From IDS-8 sp040902105 (GTDB lineage: Bacteria; Pseudomonadota; Gammaproteobacteria; Steroidobacterales; Woeseiaceae): a DNA stretch of 64,000 nt. Position 1 is the first letter of the stretch. Every line of letters begins with the position of its first letter. The stretch is from positions 1 to 64,000 of the forward strand of contig JBBDXW010000039.1 of NCBI GenBank assembly GCA_040902105.1. Direction: 5' to 3'. A program made the position numbers and the translations under genes. Under the pieces are notes generated by a model that saw nothing but the letters and a program-made list of their open reading frames with translations, did no database searches and was not told the origin of the DNA. Shown here in pieces: positions 26,145-35,152 of the stretch.

Positions 26145-28292
26145 TCAGTGACCGGGTGCATTGGGAAAGCGCAATGCCTGGTACCACTCGAGTGGATGCT
26201 CGGGCGGGGCGAATCCGTCGGGCAAGGGGCGTGTCGAGAAAGTCTGGAAGTATGCGATGCAGGCATCGCGCCACCAGCGCGCCTCGGTCACCTGAATCCG
26301 CAGGAATGCGGTCACCTGGCCGTGGCGTTCCGCATCGATAAAAGGGGCGAGGCTCGCCCACTGCCGCTGCATCGCCGCGACCTCGTCGACGCCGCGCGAA
26401 TAACGTACGACGAGTTCTTCCCACAGCGTGCGGCCCGACGCCAGTCTGTGATCCCAGGCAACGTGGTGGAACCAGAGCAGGTAGCGTTCGGGCACGGTGG
26501 TGATGTCACCGAACTGACGAGCGAGCGGCGCCGCGTATTGCGCGACTGCGCCGCTGCCGTCGCGGGTCCGGCCGAAGCCCAGGCCTGAGCCGTCCGCGCG
26601 ATGGAAATACACCGGGTTCCAGTCTGCCCGCCCCAGGTCGTCGACCCAGGGCGCAGGCCCGTAATGGTGCCCGGATCCCATCAGGTGGTGCAGCCCGAGC
26701 GGGGTCATGTAATTCACCACCGTCTCGCGCGAGCCCATCATCAGGTCGACGGCCGGCGTTACAAACTCGTGCGCATTGGAAAAAGTCATGCGCGCCCATT
26801 CCCCGGCGATCGACCGCGCCGACCCTTCCGGATTCCAGGCGAAGCGACCGAAGGCATACCAGTTCGCCTGATCGAAATGCGAGCCCGACCAGTTGCGGTC
26901 GGTGCCGGTGTTGGCGACTCCGGCCATGCCGCTGAGCCGATGACCGTGGAGACTGCCGTCGATCACTGTTGCGACGGTCGAGCCTTGCCCAAGTGCGTGC
27001 GTGTCCGCCGACAGCGTCTCCTCGAACAGCGTGCCGAGGTAGGCCAGGTGCGTCGCGAAACCGAGATATTCCTTGGTGATCTGGAATTCCATCATCAACG
27101 GTGTTCCGGGCATCGCGCCGAACAGAGGATGAAAGGGCTCTCGCGGCTGGAAGTCGATCGTGCCGTTCTTGACCTGCACGATTACGTTGTCGGCAAAGCG
27201 GCCGTCGAGCGGCGTGAACTGCGAGTACGCCTGGCTGGCGCGGTCCTCCGGCGCTTCATTGCTGTAGACGAAGGCACGCCACATCACGACGCCGCCGTGC
27301 GGCGCCACGGCCGCGGCCAGCATGTTGGCGCCGTCGGCATGGTTGCGGCCGTAGTCCTGCGGCCCGGGTTGGCCTTCCGAATTCGCTTTGACCAGGAAAC
27401 CGCCGAAGTCGGGGATAGCGCGGTATATTTCGTCCGCTTTCGCTTTCCACCACGCGCGCACCGCCGGATCGAGCGGGTCGGCGGTGGCGAGACCGCCGAT
27501 CTCGATCGGTGCGGAAAAACGCGCGGACAGATACACCCGGACGCCGTAGGGCCGAAACACGTCCGCGAGCGCTGCTGCTTTCCCGATGTAGCGCGCGGTC
27601 AGGCTTTCCGCGCTCGCGTTGACGTTGTTGAGGACGCTGCCATTGATCCCGATCGATGCGTTGGCGCGCGCATAGTCGACGTAACGGGGATCCGTGACGT
27701 CCGGCAGCTTCCACCAGTCCCAGAGCGACGCGCCGGCGTAACCGCGTTCGACCGTGCGATCGAGATTGTCCCAGTGATTGAGGAGCCGGAGCTGCACTTT
27801 GGGTGCGTCGCGGATGTCGAGTCGATCGATCGGCTGCTCTGTCTGCAGCAGGCGCAGGAAATGCCAGGTGCCGTAAAGTGCGCCGATGTCGTCATTGGCG
27901 GCAATGACGGTAGCCGGCTCGCCGTCAATCTCTACCGTGCGGATCAGATAGGCTTCGCGCCCGAGCGTGTGGAGCGGCAACTTCAGGGCCGCGATCGCGG
28001 GAGCGTTGGCCGGCGTTCCGATCAGGATCGAGCCCCTGCCGGGCACCGCCTCGATCGCGGGTTCGGTCTGCAGCAGTCCGGCCAGCCCGCGCTGCAGTTC
28101 GGCGACCGCGATCTGCATCGTCGCCGAATCGCCGGCGGGAACGATGGCGGCCGCGAGCGGGCGATAGCGAGACTGCCAGGTTGCTTCGACGGGAGCGTAG
28201 CGCAGCCAGAGATCGTAGCCGTCCTCGGCGCCCGCCGTGGCTGTCGCGAGCAACAGCCACGCCAACAATCCGCGCACGATTCCATGAGGCAT
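26145..28292 (-). CDS. Alpha-glucuronidase, GH67
   Basis: A 715-residue exported enzyme that removes (4-O-methyl-)glucuronic acid from xylo-oligosaccharide ends. Residues 1-22 form a signal peptide (LLAWLLLATATAGA). The GH67 signatures are visible: RLLNHWDNLDRTVERGYAG near 170-188, VKANSEGQPG with the probable acid Glu306, and the probable base pair Asp380 (NGTIDF) and Glu403 (MMEFQ). Length matches the family. GGAG lies before the ATG. It is divergent from the broken mannonate dehydratase gene across a LacI-type operator. Together they suggest breakdown of glucuronoxylan side chains. Confidence 0.93.
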   Translation of the reverse strand: MPHGIVRGLLAWLLLATATAGAEDGYDLWLRYAPVEATWQSRYRPLAAAIVPAGDSATMQIAVAELQRGLAGLLQTEPAIEAVPGRGSILIGTPANAPAIAALKLPLHTLGREAYLIRTVEIDGEPATVIAANDDIGALYGTWHFLRLLQTEQPIDRLDIRDAPKVQLRLLNHWDNLDRTVERGYAGASLWDWWKLPDVTDPRYVDYARANASIGINGSVLNNVNASAESLTARYIGKAAALADVFRPYGVRVYLSARFSAPIEIGGLATADPLDPAVRAWWKAKADEIYRAIPDFGGFLVKANSEGQPGPQDYGRNHADGANMLAAAVAPHGGVVMWRAFVYSNEAPEDRASQAYSQFTPLDGRFADNVIVQVKNGTIDFQPREPFHPLFGAMPGTPLMMEFQITKEYLGFATHLAYLGTLFEETLSADTHALGQGSTVATVIDGSLHGHRLSGMAGVANTGTDRNWSGSHFDQANWYAFGRFAWNPEGSARSIAGEWARMTFSNAHEFVTPAVDLMMGSRETVVNYMTPLGLHHLMGSGHHYGPAPWVDDLGRADWNPVYFHRADGSGLGFGRTRDGSGAVAQYAAPLARQFGDITTVPERYLLWFHHVAWDHRLASGRTLWEELVVRYSRGVDEVAAMQRQWASLAPFIDAERHGQVTAFLRIQVTEARWWRDACIAYFQTFSTRPLPDGFAPPEHPLEWYQALRFPNAPGH

Positions 28293-28344
28293 ACTGGCAT
28301 CTCCGAGCGCCGGTCATTGGCATCGATCATTGCAGAGCCTATCA

Positions 28345-28358
28345 TGGTAGCGATATCA
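28345..28358. promoter_or_regulatory. LacI-type operator between GH67 and manD
   Basis: TGGTAGCGATATCA has the LacI-family design TGxTAxCG-xTAxCA centred on CG. It lies in the 105-base divergent space between GH67 and the mannonate dehydratase gene. The LacI regulator 2 kb away is the likely binder; this is inference. Confidence 0.5.
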
Positions 28359-28397
28359 GCCGGGCGACTGCGAGACGCTCCCTGCAGGCCGGACACC

Positions 28398-29081
28398 ATG
28401 CCCGAAATCACCGCCGCCCACGTCATCGTCACCTGCCCCGGGCGCAATTTCGTCACCCTCAAAATCGAGACGGGCGAAGGTGTGTACGGGCTGGGCGACG
28501 CCACCTCAACGGCCGCGAGCTGGCGGTGGCGAGTTACCTGACGGACCATGTCATCCCGTGCCTGATCGGGCGCGACGCACACCGCATCGAGGATATCTGG
28601 CAGTACCTTTATCGCGGCGNNNNNNNNNNCCCCCCCCCCCCCCCCCCGCCCCCCCCCCCCCCCCCCCCGGGCCGGTGACGATGACCGCCATCGCTGCGGT
28701 CGACGTGGCGTTGTGGGACGTGCGACGGTGGTACACGCCGGCGGCATTACCCACTTGCGCCGCATTGCGAGCTTCGCCGATATGCACCAGGTGCGCACCG
28801 GCTGTCACGGCGCGACCGACCTGTCGCCGGTCTGCATGGCGGCCGCGCTGCATTTCGATCTGAGCGTTCCGAATTTCGGCGTGCAGGAATTCATGCGTCA
28901 TACGAAAGAGACGGATGCGGTCTTCCCGCATCAGTATTCATTTGCGGATGGAATGATGCACCCGGGCGATGCGCCCGGGCTCGGCGTCGACATCGACGAG
29001 AAGCTCGCCGCGCAATACGAATACAAGCGCGCTTTCCTGCCGGTCAACCGTCTCGAGGACGGTTCGATGTGGAATTGGTGA
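28398..29081 (+). pseudogene. manD: Mannonate dehydratase (ManD/RspA family), broken by sequence damage
   Basis: The pieces belong to the enolase-superfamily D-mannonate dehydratase, which converts mannonate to 2-keto-3-deoxygluconate. The N-terminus (PEITAAHVIVTCPGRNF...) runs to about 28500, where one C is missing (ACCTC for ACCCTC) and the frame shifts. LNGRELAVASYLTDHV then continues to 28619, where ten N and a poly-C run follow. ITAIAAVDVALWD-like codons resume to 28719, and the C-terminus (VVHAGGITHLRRI... to LEDGSMWNW) begins at about 28722 in another frame. Roughly 190 central codons with the metal-binding residues are missing. The damage next to N and poly-C suggests assembly error, so the real genome may hold an intact gene. 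Confidence 0.85.
28620..28668. other. Scaffold gap (10 N) and artefactual poly-C run
   Basis: Bases 28620-28629 are N. Bases 28630-28668 are C except for one G at 28648. A 38-of-39 C tract inside a conserved enzyme gene is not biologically credible and is probably low-quality sequence retained beside the gap. Confidence 0.9.
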
Positions 29082-29089
29082 GGGCGCGC

Positions 29090-30529
29090 TTACGGCATCA
29101 GGCGTTCGCAAGCCTGCCAGTCGCCGCGCCGCAGCGGGATCCGCATGCCGTCGGTCTCCTCGAGCCGGTCCCACAATCGCGTCCGCATCGCCGTGACGGT
29201 GTCCTGATACCCGGGAATGTCGATCAGGTTGTGTGTTTCATGAGGATCGTTCGACAGGTCGAACAGTTCCTGCGTGTCCCATACGCCGTGGTAGTAGATG
29301 TACTTGAAGCGCTCGTCGCGCAACGCGAAGGTTGTCGGCGTGTGCGGGAACGCGTGCTCCCAGTAGTATTCGTACAGGAGTTCGCCCGGTGACTCCATGC
29401 GTTCTCCGCGCAGCAAAGGGAGTACGGAGCGGCCGTCAATGGGCCGCGTCGGATTGACGCCTGCGAGCTCGAGAATCGTCGGGGCGATGTCGATGTTGCG
29501 CACCATGTCCGTGACCGTCGCGCCTTCGGGCACGAACTCCGGGCCCCAGGCGATCATCGGGATTCGAATGGACTCCTCGTACGCGTGGCGCTTGTCGATG
29601 AGGCCGTGTTCGCCCAGTGAAAAGCCGTTGTCGCTCATGTAGAGCACGAGCGTCTCGTCCTTGAGCCCGCTTTCCTCTACGAAATCCAGCACTCGGCCGA
29701 TACTCTCGTCCAGCGCGAGCGTGGTTTCGGCGTAGCGGCGATAGAAGGTGTCGAAATCGAACTGTCCGTGATAGGCGTAGTCGACGCCGTGCCAGCCGTC
29801 GCGCTGTGCGCGCACCCAGCGCGGCTGATTGCGCAGGTTGGACTCCGTCTTCGGCATGGTGACGGGATAGGGGATTGCGACGTCGCGATAGCGGCCGGCG
29901 TGCCGCTCCGCGGGTACGAACTCGGCGTGCACGGCTTTGTGCGCCAGGATGAGGAAGAAGGGCTCTTCGTTGTCGTCTTCCCGCTGTCGCCCGAGCCAGT
30001 CCAGTGAGAGCTGCGTGAGGATGTCGGTGGTGTAGCCCGGCATTTCGCGAAGCTGTCCGTCGATGTTCAGCACGGGGTTCAGGTAAGTGCCTTGTCCGCG
30101 GAAGCTGATCCAGTGGTCGAAACCGGGCCGCGGGTCGTCCTTGTCCTCGCCCATATGCCACTTGCCGATGTACGCCGTCCGCCAGCCGGCTTCCTGCAGC
30201 AGTCCGGGGAAGAACACGGTGCCCTCCGGAATCCCGGACGAGTTGTCGACCACACCGTGCCGGTGTGCGTACTGTCCGGTGAGAATGGAAGCGCGGCTCG
30301 GCGAGCAGAGCGACGTCGTGACGAAGGCGTTGGCCAAATGTGCGCCGCCCGCGGCCATACGGTCCATCTCAGGCGTTTCCAGCCACGACGGCGCCGATTC
30401 CATGAAACCCATGAAATCGTAGCGGTGGTCGTCGCTCAGGATCAGGATGACGTTCGGCGGCGACTGGGCCATTGCAGCCGCGGGAGCGAGTGCGAGCAGG
30501 AGCGCGAATAACGGCCGAAGGCGATTCAT
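29090..30529 (-). CDS. Secreted arylsulfatase-family sulfatase
   Basis: A 479-residue exported sulfatase (signal peptide to about residue 21, AAAMA-Q). The metal-binding LSDDHRYD, the activation motif C75-S-P-S-R79, whose Cys must be converted to formylglycine, and GKWHMG are intact, as are the C-terminal metal ligands in MSDNGFSLGEHG. Such enzymes remove sulfate from carbohydrates or glycosaminoglycans; the substrate is not deducible. No formylglycine-generating enzyme is in the window. Its end is 9 bases from the mannonate dehydratase end, and its position suggests a sulfated uronate-bearing glycan. It points the same way as the deacylase-like gene 165 bases upstream. Confidence 0.92.
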   Translation of the reverse strand: MNRLRPLFALLLALAPAAAMAQSPPNVILILSDDHRYDFMGFMESAPSWLETPEMDRMAAGGAHLANAFVTTSLCSPSRASILTGQYAHRHGVVDNSSGIPEGTVFFPGLLQEAGWRTAYIGKWHMGEDKDDPRPGFDHWISFRGQGTYLNPVLNIDGQLREMPGYTTDILTQLSLDWLGRQREDDNEEPFFLILAHKAVHAEFVPAERHAGRYRDVAIPYPVTMPKTESNLRNQPRWVRAQRDGWHGVDYAYHGQFDFDTFYRRYAETTLALDESIGRVLDFVEESGLKDETLVLYMSDNGFSLGEHGLIDKRHAYEESIRIPMIAWGPEFVPEGATVTDMVRNIDIAPTILELAGVNPTRPIDGRSVLPLLRGERMESPGELLYEYYWEHAFPHTPTTFALRDERFKYIYYHGVWDTQELFDLSNDPHETHNLIDIPGYQDTVTAMRTRLWDRLEETDGMRIPLRRGDWQACERLMP

Positions 30530-30633
30530 ACAGCGTCACTCTACCTTGATTGCGATTGAGATCAACGTTGCAACAAAGGTTGGAGGTCTCCGGCGGGTCG
30601 CCGGATATCGCCGCACCGCCCTGATGCAACCGC

Positions 30634-30698
30634 TGTAGGCGCCCGCCATTGCGGGCGACCCTCCGACGCGTTTGTCGCCCGCAGTGGCGGCCTCCTAC
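30634..30698. repeat. REP/BIME-like inverted repeat, family 2
   Basis: Arms 30634-30659 and 30674-30698 pair over about 25 bases with three or four mismatches (core CCGCCA-TGCGGGCGAC). The layout matches the element at 4342-4405. Its right end overlaps the stop codon of the D-aminoacylase-like gene. Confidence 0.75.
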
Positions 30699-32389
30699 CC
30701 CGTCCAGCCCGGGCCGCGCACCACGCGGCCCGGGGTTGCGCCGGTATGCTCGCCGTCGCGCAACACCTGCACGCCGTTGACGAACACCGCGCTCACGCCG
30801 GTCGCGTATCGTTGCGGCTCGTCGAAAGTGGCGTGATCGCTGATCGTCGCCGGATCGAATACAACCAGGTCTGCATAGCAGCCCACGCCGAGACAACCGC
30901 GGTCCCTGAGTTTCCAGTTCTGTGCCGGTAAACCGGTCAGGCGATGGATCGCTTCTTCAAGCGGCATGAGCTTCGCGTCGCGGGTGTAATGCCCGAGAAA
31001 CCGGGCGAAGTTGCCGTAAGCGCGCGGGTGCGTGCTGGATTTCAGGAACACGCCTTCGGGCGCTGACGATTCCGCGTCCGAGCCGAGAGCGACCCACGGC
31101 TGCTTCAGGCCGAGCGCGACATTGTCCTCGCTCATCAGGAAATACGCGGTGTCGACGCGCGAGTCGTCTTCGATGATCAGGTCGATCATCGTGTCTTCAA
31201 CCGGGGTTCCGCGCTGCTCGGCCACATCCGCGAGCGTTTTGCCCGTCAACGGCTTGAGTTCGTCGTTTTTGAAACCGATGAACAGTACGCGCTCTGCAGA
31301 ACCCGCGAGCAACCGAAGGTTCTCCCAGTCGTCGCTCGGCACCTTCATTTCGGCGATGACGCGTGCGCGGGTTGCCGCATCGCTGAGGCGCTCGATCATC
31401 GCGTCGTGTCCCCCGTCCTGCACCCACGGCGGCAGACCCGCGGTCAGCCCGGTCGCACCGGCGGTGTAGGCGTACATGTTGGCGCTCATCTCGATGCCTT
31501 CGGCGCGTGCCGCCTCGATCCTTGCAATCGCCTGCGCCATTTTCGGCCAGTTCATTTCGCCGGCAGCCTTCAGGTGATACGCCTCGACTCGTTCGCCGGT
31601 CGCGCGGCCAATCGCAACGGTCTCGTCAATCGCTTCGAGCAACTTGTTTGCCTCGCTGCGCATGTGCGCAATATAGCCGCCGCCGAATTCTGCCGCGGCG
31701 TTCGACAGTGCGATCAGTTCGTCGGTTTCGGCGTAGAACGCCGGCGGATAGATCAATGATGAGCCGACTCCGAGTGCGCCCTCGCGCATTGCCGTACGCA
31801 CCAGTTCCTGCATGCTCGCGAGTTGCGTGGCGTCGGGTTTGACATCCGCTTCGCCGAGTTCGTGGATGCGGACAGTCGTCGCGCCGACGAACGAGGCCAC
31901 GTTCGGCGTAATGCCGCGCTGGACGAGATATTCGAGATATTCGTCCAGCGTGGTCCATTCGATCGCGTACTGAATGTCGCCCTGGCGTTCGACCGCAGCG
32001 GCTTTCATCGCAGGATTCAGCGGCCCCATCGACCAGCCCTCGCCGAAGATTTCCAGAGTGACGCCCTGTTTGCTGTCCCCGATGCCGCGGCCGTCGGCAA
32101 TCAGCGATTCCGTCGCCCAGCTCAGCACGTTGATGAAGCCGGGCGCAACGGCCTGGCCTTCGACATCGACGATCAATTCTGCCTCTGCCGGCGAACCGCC
32201 CGGCAGCAATGCGACGACGCGATCGTCGCTCACGGCAACGTCCAGCCGTTGCGGAAGCGCGCCGCTGCCGTCGTAGACAAGGCCATTGCGGATCAACAGG
32301 TCATAGTCTTCCGCCGGTGCCTCCGGCGCAGAGGCCGGCGTACAACCTGTGAGCAGTGAAGCGACGGCGACAGCGAAAACGCGATGCAT
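30695..32389 (-). CDS. D-aminoacylase-like amidohydrolase lipoprotein lacking the HxH motif
   Basis: A 564-residue lipoprotein (lipobox LLTGC, Cys16) of the N-acyl-D-amino-acid deacylase branch of amidohydrolases. The composite beta domain (LVYDGSGALPQRLDVAV) and barrel are recognisable, with HMRSEANK, EAYHLKAAG, LGSDAESS and a C-terminal THPRAYGNFARFLGHY block. The normal metal-binding opening PGFIDxHTHxD reads PGFINVLSWA, so both histidines are missing, and the usual NCG cysteine block reads IFGEG. Either a one-metal variant or another activity is implied. It is divergent from a GntP permease. D-amino-acid or acyl-amide substrates are only guesses. Confidence 0.82.
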   Translation of the reverse strand: MHRVFAVAVASLLTGCTPASAPEAPAEDYDLLIRNGLVYDGSGALPQRLDVAVSDDRVVALLPGGSPAEAELIVDVEGQAVAPGFINVLSWATESLIADGRGIGDSKQGVTLEIFGEGWSMGPLNPAMKAAAVERQGDIQYAIEWTTLDEYLEYLVQRGITPNVASFVGATTVRIHELGEADVKPDATQLASMQELVRTAMREGALGVGSSLIYPPAFYAETDELIALSNAAAEFGGGYIAHMRSEANKLLEAIDETVAIGRATGERVEAYHLKAAGEMNWPKMAQAIARIEAARAEGIEMSANMYAYTAGATGLTAGLPPWVQDGGHDAMIERLSDAATRARVIAEMKVPSDDWENLRLLAGSAERVLFIGFKNDELKPLTGKTLADVAEQRGTPVEDTMIDLIIEDDSRVDTAYFLMSEDNVALGLKQPWVALGSDAESSAPEGVFLKSSTHPRAYGNFARFLGHYTRDAKLMPLEEAIHRLTGLPAQNWKLRDRGCLGVGCYADLVVFDPATISDHATFDEPQRYATGVSAVFVNGVQVLRDGEHTGATPGRVVRGPGWTG

Positions 32390-32505
32390 GGTTATCTCCC
32401 CCGGATGCGCGCAACGCCGGCAAGTATCGCATGTCTGTGATCGAACGATTCGTGCGCCCGTGATATTTCCCCATGGTCGCCGGCCTGATAGGCTTGCGCT
32501 CGCGA

Positions 32506-33966
32506 ATGGAACCCGTCATTACTACTACGGTCGCCGTGTCATATTGGCCGATGTTCGTGCTGATCGTCAGCATGGCATTTGTAGTCGTCGGCATCGCAGT
32601 CCTAAAGATCCATCCCTTCTTCGTACTGATCCTCGCAGCCGTCCTCGTGGGGATGCTTTCGAGCCAGCTTCCCGACGCCGGTTACGCGAACCACCTGATC
32701 CGGGCCGTCGAGCTCTCCATGTCCGAACTCGGGTCTGTGGCGGGAAGCATTGCCTTTGTCATCCTGCTGGCGGCAGTCATCGGGATGTGCATGCTGGAAA
32801 GCGGTGCGGCCGACAGAATTGTGCGGCGCGCCATCGCCGTGCTCGGCGAAAGCCGCGCGCCACTGGCGTTGCTTGCCGCTGGTTTTTTTCTCTCGATACC
32901 GGTGTTTTTCGATACTGTGTTTTTTCTGTTGCTTCCCATCGCGCGTGCACTGGCTCTGCGAACGGGTCGCAATTACGTGCTTTACATACTTGCCATCTGT
33001 GCCGGTGCGGTAGTGACGCACGTTCTGGTTGCGCCGACGCCGGGGCCGCTGTTGGTGGCGGAGATATTGCGACCCGTCGGGGTGGAACTCGGTACTTCCA
33101 TGCTGGCCGGAATTCTGGCAGGTATTCCTCCGGCGGTGGCAATGTTGTATCTCGCCCGGCGGATCGATGCGAGAAAACCGATAGACCTTCGCGAAACGCC
33201 GGGAATCTCGCTGAATGAACTTGAAGATGCGGCAGCCAGGCCCGACAGCGAGCTGCCGCCGTTCCTGCTTTCCGTTCTCCCGGTCGTTGTCCCGGTACTG
33301 CTGATCTCCGCTTCGTCCATCGTGGATGCCGGCGCAGCAAACGCCCCGGCAACCGGAGGCCCTTCGGGAACGTTCCCGGCCGAGTTGACCTACTACGTCA
33401 ATTTCCTGGGGAATAAGAATGTCGCAATGCTCATCGGGACGGCGATCGCTGTGTACATCCTGGCCCGCCAGAAGAAGATGGGATTGCAGAGCGTAACGGA
33501 GGCCGTGGGACCCACCATCGCGACCGGAGGCGTCATAGTGCTTACCACCGCCGCGGGCGGGGCGTTCGGTGCAATGATTCGTCATTCGGGTGTCGGCGAC
33601 GTCATCCGGGTAATTGCCGAAGATTACCGCATAAATTATGTACTTCTGTCATGGCTGGTTGCCGCAGTCATTCGACTTGCGCAGGGTTCTGCGACCGTGG
33701 CGATGATTACGAGTGCGGGACTCATGACTGCGATTGTCGCGGACGGATCGGCACTCCCTGTGCATCCAATCTACATTTTTCTCGCGATCGGCTTCGGATC
33801 GACGTTCTGCTCGTGGATGAACGACAGTGGTTTCTGGGTCGTCGGGAAATTAGCCGGCTTCACTGAGCGCGAGACGCTCCAGACATGGACGGTTTTGACG
33901 ATCTTCATTTCGGTGTTCGGCCTGATCCAGTTATTGCTCGTTTCGCGCCTCCTGCCCTTCAGATGA
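32506..33966 (+). CDS. GntP-family permease (gluconate/organic acid)
   Basis: A 486-residue inner-membrane transporter with about twelve to fourteen helices and the GntP-family features: SIPVFFDTVFFLLLPIA, VAPTPGPLLVAE, a central hydrophilic loop at about 220-260 and the late RLAQGSATVAMIT and FCSWMNDSGFWVV motifs. GntP members import gluconate, idonate or related aldonates by proton symport. In this neighbourhood an aldonate or uronate is likely. The ATG at 32506 starts nearest the first helix; 32473 is also possible and neither has a strong ribosome site. It is divergent from the D-aminoacylase-like gene. Confidence 0.92.
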   Translation: MEPVITTTVAVSYWPMFVLIVSMAFVVVGIAVLKIHPFFVLILAAVLVGMLSSQLPDAGYANHLIRAVELSMSELGSVAGSIAFVILLAAVIGMCMLESGAADRIVRRAIAVLGESRAPLALLAAGFFLSIPVFFDTVFFLLLPIARALALRTGRNYVLYILAICAGAVVTHVLVAPTPGPLLVAEILRPVGVELGTSMLAGILAGIPPAVAMLYLARRIDARKPIDLRETPGISLNELEDAAARPDSELPPFLLSVLPVVVPVLLISASSIVDAGAANAPATGGPSGTFPAELTYYVNFLGNKNVAMLIGTAIAVYILARQKKMGLQSVTEAVGPTIATGGVIVLTTAAGGAFGAMIRHSGVGDVIRVIAEDYRINYVLLSWLVAAVIRLAQGSATVAMITSAGLMTAIVADGSALPVHPIYIFLAIGFGSTFCSWMNDSGFWVVGKLAGFTERETLQTWTVLTIFISVFGLIQLLLVSRLLPFR

Positions 33967-34027
33967 TCAATCGAGCGTGCAGTATCCGGAAGCTGCACGT
34001 GATGGCGCTGCATGAGAAAATGTCCGT

Positions 34028-35014
34028 ATGAGAACACCGACAGATTGCCGGGGAATTTCGGTTGCCCCGATGATGGACTGGACCGACAGGCATTGCCGTT
34101 ACTTCATGCGGCTCCTGACCCCTCGCGCCAGGCTGTACACGGAAATGGTGACTGCCGCCGCGGTGATGCACGGGGATGCCGAGTGGCTACTGCGCTTCGA
34201 TCCGTCCGAACATCCGGTGGCACTGCAACTCGGGGGCAGCGAGCCGACCTTGATGGCCAGGGCTGCACGGATCGGCGGGGAGTTCGGCTACGACGAGATC
34301 AACATCAACATCGGCTGCCCGAGCGACAAAGTGCAGAGTGGCCAGTTCGGTGCCTGCCTGATGTCGCAACCCGCCCGGGTAGGCGACTGCGTTCGCGCGA
34401 TGCAGAGCGAAACCGACGTCCCGGTTACCGTGAAGTGTCGCATCGGTATCGACGATCTCGACAGCTACGAATTTCTGCGCGCGTTCGTCGAGGCGGTGGC
34501 CGACGCGGGCTGCGACACGTTCATCGTCCACGCGCGCAAGGCGTTACTGGAAGGCCTCAGTCCAAAGGAGAATCGAAGCGTCCCGGAACTGAACTACGAG
34601 CGCGTCTATCGGTTGAAGAACGACTGTCCGCACCTGACCATTGTAGTCAATGGCGGAATCCGGACTGCAAATGAGGCGGCAGAACATCTCACGCACGTCG
34701 ACGGCGTAATGGTCGGCCGCGAGGCCTATCAGAACCCATGGTTTCTCGTGGAGCTGGACAACACGCTTCACGGCAGTCAGGCGAATGTGCCGGCCGGCCG
34801 CCATCAGGTCGTCGAGCAGATGCTGCCGTATATCGAAAAGGAACTGGCGGCCGGCAATCAGTTGAAACACATTACGCGACATTTACTCGGTTTGTATGCC
34901 GGGCAGCCGGGCGCGCGAGCGTGGCGCCGGCACTTGAGCGAAAACGCACATCGTTCCGGCGCGGGAGTAGAGGTCGTAGAACGGGCACTCACGGTACTGC
35001 CGCGCGCGGCCTAG
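34028..35014 (+). CDS. dusA: tRNA-dihydrouridine synthase A
   Basis: A 328-residue FMN enzyme that reduces uridines in the tRNA D-loop. DusA features are the opening VAPMMDWTDRHCR, LQLGGSEP, INIGCPSDKVQSGQFGACLM with the catalytic Cys, CRIGIDD, FIVHARKALLEGLSPKENR and the phosphate-binding VNGGIRT and GVMVGREAYQNPW. The length is typical. It is a housekeeping gene unrelated to its neighbours and marks the boundary between the uronate cluster and the glycan locus. Confidence 0.95.
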   Translation: MRTPTDCRGISVAPMMDWTDRHCRYFMRLLTPRARLYTEMVTAAAVMHGDAEWLLRFDPSEHPVALQLGGSEPTLMARAARIGGEFGYDEININIGCPSDKVQSGQFGACLMSQPARVGDCVRAMQSETDVPVTVKCRIGIDDLDSYEFLRAFVEAVADAGCDTFIVHARKALLEGLSPKENRSVPELNYERVYRLKNDCPHLTIVVNGGIRTANEAAEHLTHVDGVMVGREAYQNPWFLVELDNTLHGSQANVPAGRHQVVEQMLPYIEKELAAGNQLKHITRHLLGLYAGQPGARAWRRHLSENAHRSGAGVEVVERALTVLPRAA

Positions 35015-35059
35015 TTGCACCGGACGCGACCCGTATTTCCCTGTCCTGTCGAAAAACAG

Positions 35060-35103
35060 TTGACTAATCCGGCCGACTTGGAGTAGCGTAAGTAAGCGCT
35101 TAC
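35060..35103 (+). promoter_or_regulatory. Promoter with LacI-type operator before TonB receptor
   Basis: TTGACT at 35060-35065 and TAGCGT at 35084-35089 form a plausible -35/-10 pair with an 18-base spacer. The perfect 12-base palindrome GTAAGCGCTTAC at 35092-35103 covers the expected start site. The same palindrome, in a TGTAAGCGCTTACA context, stands before the LacI gene at 43497, which is the likely regulator. Confidence 0.75.
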
Positions 35104-35152
35104 ATTTGCGGCAAGCGCAGGGTTAATTCGGCGGCGCCGAGGGGGAATTAAC

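Noticed and set aside
26601..28541. 646-residue plus-strand open frame
   Set aside because: Antisense to the GH67 gene. Only its last codons coincide with the true mannonate dehydratase N-terminus.
28630..28668. Proline/glycine-rich coding tract or structured DNA
   Set aside because: The C run adjoins N bases inside a conserved enzyme gene, so it is a sequence artefact.
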